Source: Clostridiales bacterium (GTDB taxonomy: Bacteria; Bacillota; Clostridia; Christensenellales; Aristaeellaceae). Taken from it: a stretch of DNA of 6,582 nt. Where the stretch lies: positions 1 through 6,582 of the forward strand of contig JALFHA010000270.1 of NCBI GenBank assembly GCA_022776785.1, given 5' to 3'. How positions within the stretch are numbered: position 1 is the first letter of the stretch; every line of letters starts with the position of its first letter. The position numbers and the translations under genes were made by a program. Below, piece by piece: positions 1-3,816 of the stretch. A model generated the notes under the pieces. It was not told the DNA's origin, ran no database searches, and was given only the letters and a program-made list of their open reading frames with translations.

Positions 1-4
1 AGTC

Positions 5-24
5 CGGCATGTAAATCCATGCCG
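5..24. promoter_or_regulatory. Perfect inverted repeat in the modA leader (possible operator)
   Basis: Seven-base arms CGGCATG (5-11) and CATGCCG (18-24) are separated by TAAATC. A second, weaker inverted repeat, TTCCC (37-41) and GGGAA (50-54), follows just before the modA ribosome binding site. Either could be a regulator site or an RNA hairpin controlling the mod operon. The modA promoter is not visible and probably lies upstream of the window. I cannot tell whether this is the tail of a larger element such as a molybdenum-cofactor riboswitch. Confidence 0.35.
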
Positions 25-70
25 TTTGCAAATAACTTCCCTGAAATACGGGAAAAAGGAGCGAACCCCT

Positions 71-886
71 ATGAAGAAACTCATCCCCATGCTGCTGGTC
101 GCCATGCTGACCTGCGGCGCGACTGCCGGCCATGTGCTGGCAGAGGAGCCGGTGGAGCTGGTCGTGTTTGCGGCGGCCTCCATGACGGAAACGCTGACCG
201 AGATCAAGGCCGCCTACGAGCAAGAGCATCCGGACGTGACGCTGGTGTTCAACTTTGACTCCTCCGGCACGCTCAAGACGCAGATTGAGGAGGGCGCGGC
301 ATGCGACGTGTTCATCTCGGCCGGTCAGAAGCAGATGAACCAGCTCGACATCGCGGCGGATGCCTCCGTGAACACGAGCGGGCTCGACTTTGTGGACGGC
401 GACACGCGCATCAACCTGCTGGAGAACAAGGTGACGCTGGTGGTGCCGGAGGGCAACCCGAAGGGCATCGAGAGCTTTGACGCGCTGGCGAAGCTGCTGG
501 AAAGCGGCGACGTGCTGCTGGCGATGGGCAACAGCGACGTGCCGGTGGGCCAGTACACGCAGAAGATTCTTGCGTACTACGGCCTTGACGAGGCGGAGCT
601 TGCAAAGGCGGGCGTGCTGACCTACGGCACGAACGTCAAGGAGGTGACGACGCAGGTGGCGGAGGCCTCCGTGGGCTGCGGCGTCATCTACTGCACGGAC
701 GCGTTCAGCGCGGGCCTGACCGTCGTGGACAGCGCAACGGCTGAGATGTGTGGGCAGGTCATCTATCCCGCGGCGGTGCTCAAGACGAGCGCGCATCCCG
801 AGCAGGCGAAGGAGTTCCTTTCCTACCTGACCGGGGAGAGCGCCTGCGCCGTCTTTGAGAGCGTCGGCTTCTCGCCCGTGAAGTGA
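71..886 (+). CDS. modA: Molybdate ABC transporter, substrate-binding protein ModA
   Basis: This 271-residue extracytoplasmic protein captures molybdate (probably also tungstate) and delivers it to the ModB-ModC importer. The ATG at 71 is chosen because AAAGGAG (55-61) lies nine bases upstream; an in-frame ATG at 26 has no such site. A signal peptide (MKK, hydrophobic stretch about 4-14) is followed by a probable signal peptidase I site after Ala24 (VLA|EE). Cys15 does not sit in a good lipobox (MLT precedes it), so how the protein is kept at the cell surface is unclear. ModA-type features are VFAAASM with Ser37, the FDSSGTL segment with Ser65, DVPVGQYT (156-163), NVKEV around Val189 and IYCTDA with Tyr207. 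These match the usual oxyanion-coordinating positions, and the Val189-Tyr207 spacing equals that of Escherichia coli ModA as I recall it. It is the first gene of modABC. Sulfate or phosphate binding is less likely given these motifs. Confidence 0.95.
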   Translation: MKKLIPMLLVAMLTCGATAGHVLAEEPVELVVFAAASMTETLTEIKAAYEQEHPDVTLVFNFDSSGTLKTQIEEGAACDVFISAGQKQMNQLDIAADASVNTSGLDFVDGDTRINLLENKVTLVVPEGNPKGIESFDALAKLLESGDVLLAMGNSDVPVGQYTQKILAYYGLDEAELAKAGVLTYGTNVKEVTTQVAEASVGCGVIYCTDAFSAGLTVVDSATAEMCGQVIYPAAVLKTSAHPEQAKEFLSYLTGESACAVFESVGFSPVK

Positions 887-910
887 CGGTGTCAGAGGAA
901 ACGGCGATAA

Positions 911-944
911 GGGAGACTGCTGCGGGCGCGGCAGCCTCCCTTTT
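911..944 (+). terminator. Intercistronic hairpin with T-run between modA and modB
   Basis: GGGAGACTGC (911-920) pairs with GCAGCCTCCC (931-940) with one A-C mismatch. Inner pairs extend the stem around a GGGC loop, and TTTT (941-944) follows at once. This resembles a weak intrinsic terminator or an mRNA-stabilising stem. Because modB and modC continue on the same strand only 31 bases later with no clear new promoter, the likely role is partial termination or 3' protection of the modA message, which would give more binding protein than membrane components. Confidence 0.6.
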
Positions 945-974
945 CATCACGGGAGCATACGACGGGAGGGCGAC

Positions 975-1643
975 ATGGACTGGTATCCGCTATACAACTC
1001 GCTGCGCATTGCCGCCATCAGCAGCGTGATCGTGTTTTTTCTGGGCATCTGGGCGGCGTATTATGCGGCGCGTCTGCCGCGGGTCGTCAAGGGCGTGCTC
1101 GACGTGGCGCTAACGCTGCCGATGGTGCTGCCGCCGACGGTCTGCGGCTACTTTCTGCTGCTGGTGTTCGGCGCAAAACGGCCGCTGGGCATGTTCCTTG
1201 CGCAGGTCGGCATCAAATTCGTGATGCACTGGTCGGGCGGCGTGCTGGCCGCGTCGGTGGTGGCGTTTCCGCTGATGTACCGCACGGCGCGCGGCGCGTT
1301 TGAGAGCTTCGATACGACGCTGGCCTACGCGGGGCAGACGCTGGGGCTGAGCAATACCTACATCTTCTGGCGGATCCGGATGCCGGCGTGCCGGCAGGGG
1401 ATTCTCGCGGGCGCGGTGCTGGCCTTTGCGCGCGCGCTGGGCGAATACGGCGCGACGAGTATGCTCATCGGCTACACGCCGGGGCGCACGGCGACGATCT
1501 CCACCACGGTCTACCAGCTCTGGCGCACGAACGACGAGGCCGGGGCGATGCTGTGGGTGCTGGTGAATCTGGCGATCAGCGCGGTGGTGCTGCTGGTCGT
1601 CAATCTGCTGGAGGACAGGCAGAAGAAGGCGGTGAAGCGATGA
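975..1643 (+). CDS. modB: Molybdate ABC transporter, permease ModB
   Basis: The 222-residue inner-membrane permease forms the dimeric channel of the molybdate importer. Start ATG 975 follows GGGAGGG (964-970). The protein is hydrophobic throughout, with about five membrane segments (roughly 10-30, 44-64, 85-103, 142-165 and 192-211). The segment LTLPMVLPPTV (47-57) and the ModB-type stretch ARALGEYGATSMLIG (152-166) are diagnostic. The cytoplasmic coupling loop (EAA-type) is at about 117-137, with AGQTLGLS followed by RIRMP, and is where ModC docks. Length is normal for ModB. Its stop codon overlaps the modC start (ATGA at 1640-1643), implying coupled translation with the ATPase. CysT/CysW sulfate permeases are related, but they are longer and would not be expected in a three-gene mod cluster. 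Confidence 0.95.
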   Translation: MDWYPLYNSLRIAAISSVIVFFLGIWAAYYAARLPRVVKGVLDVALTLPMVLPPTVCGYFLLLVFGAKRPLGMFLAQVGIKFVMHWSGGVLAASVVAFPLMYRTARGAFESFDTTLAYAGQTLGLSNTYIFWRIRMPACRQGILAGAVLAFARALGEYGATSMLIGYTPGRTATISTTVYQLWRTNDEAGAMLWVLVNLAISAVVLLVVNLLEDRQKKAVKR

Positions 1644-2680
1644 GCCTTATTGTTGACATCGAGAAGCGGCTGGGCGCGTTCACGCTGCGCGCGCAGTTTG
1701 AGGCTCAGGACGGCGTGCTCGGCCTGCTGGGCGCATCCGGCTGCGGCAAGAGCATGACGCTCAAGTGCATCGCGGGCGTGGAGCGGCCCGACAGCGGGCA
1801 CATCGAGCTGGACGGCGTGACGCTGTACGACTCGCGCAGGCGCATCTGTCTGCCGCCGCAGCAGCGCCATGTGGGCTATCTGTTCCAGAGCTACGCGCTG
1901 TTTCCGAACATGACGGTGCGGCAAAACATCCTCTGCGGCCTGCGCGCCGAGCGGGACAGGGCGGCGCGCGAGCGGGCAGTCAATGAAGCAGCCGAAATGC
2001 TTCAGCTCACCGACGTGCTGGGCCGCCGCCCCGCGCAGATCTCCGGCGGACAGGCACAGCGCGCGGCGCTGGCGCGCATCCTCGTCAGCCGTCCGAAGCT
2101 GCTGATGCTCGACGAGCCGTTCTCCGCGCTGGACAGCCATCTGCGCGTGCGGCTGCAATGGCAGATGCGCGAGCTGCTCTCGCAGCTGGGCGGCACGGCG
2201 CTGCTGGTGACGCACGACCGCGACGAGGCCTACCACCTCTGCGGGCACATCGCCGTGATGGACGAGGGACGTCTGCTCGCCGTGAAGGAGACGAAGGCGC
2301 TCTTTGCCGACCCGGGCAGCGTGCGCGCCGCGCAGATCACGGGCTGCAAGAACATCTCCCGCGCGCGCAGGCTGGGCGAGCATGAGCTCGAGGCGCTTGA
2401 CTGGGGCATCCGCCTTGTGACGGACAAGTTCGTCCCGGCGGACGTGACGGCTGTCGGCATTCGCGCGCACTACTTCAATCCCCGCGCGCCGCAGAACCGC
2501 TTCTCCGTCGCCTGCGTGGGCGAGCTGGAGGAGCCGTTCGAGTGGATCATGAAGATGCGCACGCCCGGCCAGCCTGAGGCGAGCGAAAGCATCTGGTGGC
2601 GCATCCCCAAGGACAAGCGCCCCGCCGTCTTTCCCGGGGAGCTGGGCGTCGCGCCGGTCAACGTACTGCCGCTGGTGTGA
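1640..2680 (+). CDS. modC: Molybdate ABC transporter, ATP-binding protein ModC
   Basis: The 346-residue cytoplasmic ATPase powers molybdate import. Start ATG 1640 overlaps the modB stop by four bases; the open frame extends upstream to 1388, but that part lies inside modB and is rejected. ATPase motifs are complete: Walker A GASGCGKS (31-38), Q-loop Gln83 in LFQSYALFP, ABC signature SGGQ (135-138), Walker B LLMLDEP (154-160), D-loop SALD (162-165) and switch His192 in THD. Residues about 240-346 form an accessory C-terminal region with a VGIRAHYF segment typical of the TOBE-like regulatory part of molybdate and sulfate ATPases. I cannot confirm an intact oxyanion-binding TOBE fold by eye. The 3' end of this gene is partly repeated 386 bases downstream. 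No U-tailed terminator is seen directly after it on the plus strand. Confidence 0.94.
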   Translation: MSLIVDIEKRLGAFTLRAQFEAQDGVLGLLGASGCGKSMTLKCIAGVERPDSGHIELDGVTLYDSRRRICLPPQQRHVGYLFQSYALFPNMTVRQNILCGLRAERDRAARERAVNEAAEMLQLTDVLGRRPAQISGGQAQRAALARILVSRPKLLMLDEPFSALDSHLRVRLQWQMRELLSQLGGTALLVTHDRDEAYHLCGHIAVMDEGRLLAVKETKALFADPGSVRAAQITGCKNISRARRLGEHELEALDWGIRLVTDKFVPADVTAVGIRAHYFNPRAPQNRFSVACVGELEEPFEWIMKMRTPGQPEASESIWWRIPKDKRPAVFPGELGVAPVNVLPLV

Positions 2681-2697
2681 GCAGCTATAGCGGAAAG
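2645..2697 (+). repeat. Direct repeat, left copy (modC 3' end)
   Basis: GGCGTCGCGCCGGTCAACG (2645-2663) is identical to 3031-3049. The next 19 bases match 3050-3068 at 13 positions, and all six differences are transitions. After a nine-base insertion in this copy, GGAAAG also matches. The left copy encodes the last residues of ModC (GVAPVNVLPLV) and its stop. The two copies bracket almost all of the toxin-antitoxin candidate. Confidence 0.75.
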
Positions 2698-2716
2698 ATA
2701 GCAAAAGATAGCAAAA
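2697..2716. repeat. Tandem 10-base repeat (GATAGCAAAA x 2)
   Basis: Two perfect adjacent copies lie at 2697-2706 and 2707-2716. Read on the minus strand they give TTTTGCTATC twice, directly after the toxin terminator stem, providing a U-rich tail with a second U-run if the first does not stop the polymerase. Confidence 0.7.
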
Positions 2717-2748
2717 CCCCGCGCCTCTGGCTTGACAGCGGCGCGGGG
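2713..2748 (-). terminator. Intrinsic terminator of the toxin mRNA
   Basis: CCCCGCGCC (2717-2725) pairs perfectly with GGCGCGGGG (2740-2748), and three further inner pairs form after one mismatch. On the minus strand the stem is followed at once by TTTT (2716-2713) and then by the U-rich tandem repeat. On the plus strand no T-run follows, so it should act mainly for minus-strand transcripts. The loop and 3' arm also contain the -35 box and most of the spacer of the plus-strand antitoxin promoter. Confidence 0.65.
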
Positions 2749-2760
2749 ATAGCGTACAAT
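2732..2760 (+). promoter_or_regulatory. Near-consensus sigma-A promoter of the antisense RNA
   Basis: TTGACA (2732-2737), a 17-base spacer and TACAAT (2755-2760) give 11 of 12 consensus bases with ideal spacing. A start about seven bases downstream (near 2767) would put the first base at the foot of a stem-loop. No protein-coding gene follows on this strand before the hairpin at 2817-2859, so the product is a short RNA. Confidence 0.85.
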
Positions 2761-2766
2761 GTAGGC

Positions 2767-2860
2767 AGGTAGGGAGCCATGGCCAGGGCTCTACCACAAC
2801 CGCAAGTGGAATTGCGACAAAGACCGCTGAACAGGTTCGAGCTGTTCGGCGGTCTTTGTA
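2767..2860 (+). ncRNA. Candidate antitoxin RNA (antisense to the toxin mRNA 3' region)
   Basis: This RNA of about 94 bases is predicted from the promoter at 2732-2760 and the hairpin at 2817-2859. It would start with a stem-loop (2768-2795: GGTA pairs with TACC, GAGCC pairs with GGCTC, with a two-base bulge). A short CCAC/GTGG hairpin and the long terminator stem follow. It lies entirely opposite the 3' untranslated region of the minus-strand toxin mRNA, stopping at the toxin stop codon (2861-2863). In the TxpA/RatA and BsrG/SR4 systems of Bacillus subtilis, a convergent RNA overlapping the toxin mRNA 3' end acts as antitoxin by forming a duplex and promoting decay; the same job is inferred here. 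Ends are estimates. Only small peptides could be read from it, none with a good ribosome binding site. Confidence 0.7.
2817..2859 (+). terminator. Long symmetrical hairpin, terminator of the antisense RNA
   Basis: ACAAAGACCGC (2817-2827) pairs with GCGGTCTTTGT (2849-2859). The stem continues through a T-G wobble and six more pairs to a GTTCGAG loop (2835-2841), giving 18 pairs in all. The downstream T content (TTTGTATTACTT) is moderate. It should end the antisense RNA and any read-through from modC. Because it is nearly self-complementary, it also forms in the toxin mRNA, where the matching loops could start pairing between the two RNAs. Confidence 0.7.
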
Positions 2861-2941
2861 TTACTTACGGTTCTTAGCGTCTACTGCTACGAGTATCGCA
2901 AGGAACGTCAGAACAATCATGAGCATCTCATAATCCGTCAT
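2861..2941 (-). CDS. Small holin-like membrane toxin (type I toxin-antitoxin candidate)
   Basis: A 26-residue peptide starts MTDYEMLM, continues with one hydrophobic segment (about residues 6-19: MLMIVLTFLAILVA) and ends in a charged tail, DAKNRK. The M(S/T)xYExLM opening, single membrane helix and basic tail match the putative holin-like toxin family of Firmicutes and the N-termini of TxpA and BsrG from Bacillus subtilis, recalled from general knowledge. Such peptides insert into the membrane and stop growth. ATG 2941 is chosen because AAAGGGGG (2957-2950) lies eight bases upstream. An in-frame ATG at 2962 would add seven residues but has no ribosome binding site. The leader can fold so that this site is fully paired. 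A convergent antisense RNA overlaps the downstream part of the mRNA. Function is inferred from sequence pattern and architecture. Confidence 0.75.
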   Translation of the reverse strand: MTDYEMLMIVLTFLAILVAVDAKNRK

Positions 2942-2948
2942 ACAAAAC

Positions 2949-2986
2949 GCCCCCTTTCGCATTTGTACGCGGCTGCAAAAGGAAGC
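2949..2986 (-). promoter_or_regulatory. Leader hairpin hiding the toxin ribosome binding site
   Basis: In the minus-strand RNA, GCTTCCTTTTGC (2986-2975) can pair with GCGAAAGGGGGC (2960-2949). The stem has 12 continuous pairs, three of them U-G wobbles, and a 14-base loop. The whole AAAGGGGG site lies inside it. Sequestering the toxin ribosome binding site is a well-known safeguard in type I toxin mRNAs and would keep the full-length transcript poorly translated. Confidence 0.6.
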
Positions 2987-3018
2987 CCACCGGCAGCACC
3001 TGCCTGCCTACGTTTTCC

Positions 3019-3047
3019 ATTATTGTACGAGGCGTCGCGCCGGTCAA
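3019..3047 (-). promoter_or_regulatory. Promoter of the toxin gene
   Basis: On the minus strand TTGACC (3047-3042), a 17-base spacer and AATAAT (3024-3019) match consensus at 10 of 12 positions. Transcription would start near 3012, giving a leader of about 70 bases and a transcript of about 300 bases ending near 2713. A TACAAT at 3027-3022 overlaps it but is only 14 bases from TTGACC. The -35 box lies within the right copy of the modC-end repeat. Confidence 0.6.
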
Positions 3048-3074
3048 CGCGCCGCCGCTGGCACGAGCGGAAAG
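3031..3074 (+). repeat. Direct repeat, right copy (modC 3'-end remnant)
   Basis: This copy matches the end of modC: 19 identical bases (3031-3049), then 13 of 19, then GGAAAG after a nine-base gap. In the modC-equivalent frame it reads GVAPVNAPPLARAESG and then stop, so the original stop position is lost. It is not part of any gene here. It could be a duplicated target, a recombination footprint or a remnant of the ancestral modC end. Confidence 0.7.
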
Positions 3075-3131
3075 CGGCTGACCGCCCGATCAGCAGCGTG
3101 CTAAGAACCCTGAACAACTCAATGTTTCCGC

Positions 3132-3160
3132 TTTACAAATCGCTCCCCGGCGATTATAAT
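3132..3160 (+). promoter_or_regulatory. Sigma-A promoter of the tat operon
   Basis: TTTACA (3132-3137), a 17-base spacer and TATAAT (3155-3160) match 11 of 12 consensus positions. The predicted start near 3167 leaves a leader of about 26 bases carrying the tatB-like ribosome binding site. A promoter this strong suggests constitutive expression. No operator-like repeat is obvious over it. Confidence 0.85.
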
Positions 3161-3192
3161 AAGCTGTAACCATTTTTCTGGAGGAGCATGTC

Positions 3193-3522
3193 ATGTTCAA
3201 TATCGGCGCAGCCGAGCTGATCCTGATTCTGCTCATCGCCTTTGTCGTCGTCGGGCCGAAGGATCTGCCCAAGATCGCCCGCGCTCTGGGTCGCTTTGTC
3301 CGCTATGTCCGCAATATGGTGGAGGAGGTCAAGCGCGAGACGGGCTTTGACGAGGTCGCCGACGAGCTCAAGGGCGTGGAGCGGGACGTGAAGCAGACCG
3401 TCAAGGAGGCGGATATCCGCCCCGATCTGCAAAAGACGCAGCTTGAAGTGAATCAAGAGCTCAAATCCATTGAAAAGGACATCAGCTTCAAGGATTTTAA
3501 GAAAAAAATGGGAGGACAATAA
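3193..3522 (+). CDS. tatB: Twin-arginine translocase subunit, TatB-like
   Basis: This 109-residue protein has one N-terminal membrane helix (about 5-20), a short hinge and an amphipathic helix, followed by a long charged, probably helical tail. The start MFNIGAAELILIL, Glu8, Gly21-Pro22 and KDLPKIARALGR closely match TatB of proteobacteria, where Glu8 helps TatB contact TatC and bind signal peptides. Length is between typical TatA (60-90) and E. coli TatB (about 170). ATG 3193 follows GGAGGAG (3180-3186); an overlapping ATG at 3188 is out of frame. It is the first gene of the tat operon, three bases from tatA. Many Firmicutes manage with a bifunctional TatA and TatC, so a separate TatB-type subunit is notable. 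Calling it a second TatA-family protein would be the cautious alternative. Confidence 0.85.
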   Translation: MFNIGAAELILILLIAFVVVGPKDLPKIARALGRFVRYVRNMVEEVKRETGFDEVADELKGVERDVKQTVKEADIRPDLQKTQLEVNQELKSIEKDISFKDFKKKMGGQ

Positions 3523-3525
3523 GCT

Positions 3526-3717
3526 ATGAGACTGGGTACGATGGAGATTCTGCTGATTCTTGTGCTGGCGCTGGTGATCTTCGGCGGCGGCAAGATTGCC
3601 GGTGTGGGCAAGGCGCTGGGCCAGAGCATCCGCGAGTTCAAGAATGAGGTCAAGTCCGACGACAAGGAAGAGAAGATCGAAAAGGCGGAAGCCAGCGAGG
3701 AAAAGAAGGGCGAGTGA
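3526..3717 (+). CDS. tatA: Twin-arginine translocase pore subunit TatA
   Basis: The 63-residue TatA/E-type subunit polymerises to form the passage for folded proteins. A membrane helix (about 6-19, MEILLILVLALVIF) leads to the Phe19-Gly20 motif, an amphipathic helix (GKALGQSIREFKNEV, about 28-42) and a short Lys/Glu-rich tail. ATG 3526 is preferred because GGGAGGA (3510-3516) lies nine bases upstream; an internal ATG at 3541 would remove residues normally present before the helix and has no clear site. The hinge reads FGGGKIAGVG where FGPKKLPEIG-like sequence is usual, so both hinge prolines are missing. The gene follows the tatB-like stop by three bases and is followed by an intrinsic terminator before tatC. 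Confidence 0.9.
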   Translation: MRLGTMEILLILVLALVIFGGGKIAGVGKALGQSIREFKNEVKSDDKEEKIEKAEASEEKKGE

Positions 3718-3724
3718 GCCCGTC

Positions 3725-3758
3725 GGCGGACGCCCGCAGGCGCCCGCCTTATTTTTTG
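3725..3758 (+). terminator. Intrinsic terminator between tatA and tatC
   Basis: GGCGGACGCC (3725-3734) pairs with GGCGCCCGCC (3739-3748) with one A-C mismatch and a CGCA loop, followed by TTATTTTTTG (3749-3758). This is a strong intrinsic terminator inside an operon. No good promoter is evident between it and tatC, so tatC is probably expressed by read-through, giving TatA and TatB in excess over TatC. Confidence 0.8.
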
Positions 3759-3816
3759 TCGGCATCAATACCGCTGCGCCGCGGCAGCGCGCGGCGGGAA
3801 AGAATGAGGTTGTACC

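Noticed and set aside
2717..2748. GC hairpin after modC as the mod operon terminator
   Set aside because: On the plus strand it is followed by ATAGCG rather than a T-run; the T-run lies on the minus-strand side, so it is assigned to the toxin mRNA.
1511..2797. Long minus-strand open frame (428 codons) opposite modB and modC
   Set aside because: It is a mirror of GC-rich codon use in modB and modC, both of which have complete family motifs; its translation is rich in Arg, Ala and His with no recognisable domain or start site.
2963..3169. Plus-strand open frame of 68 codons in the toxin-tat interval
   Set aside because: It has no ribosome binding site, overlaps the toxin promoter, leader and the tat promoter, and its product shows no domain.
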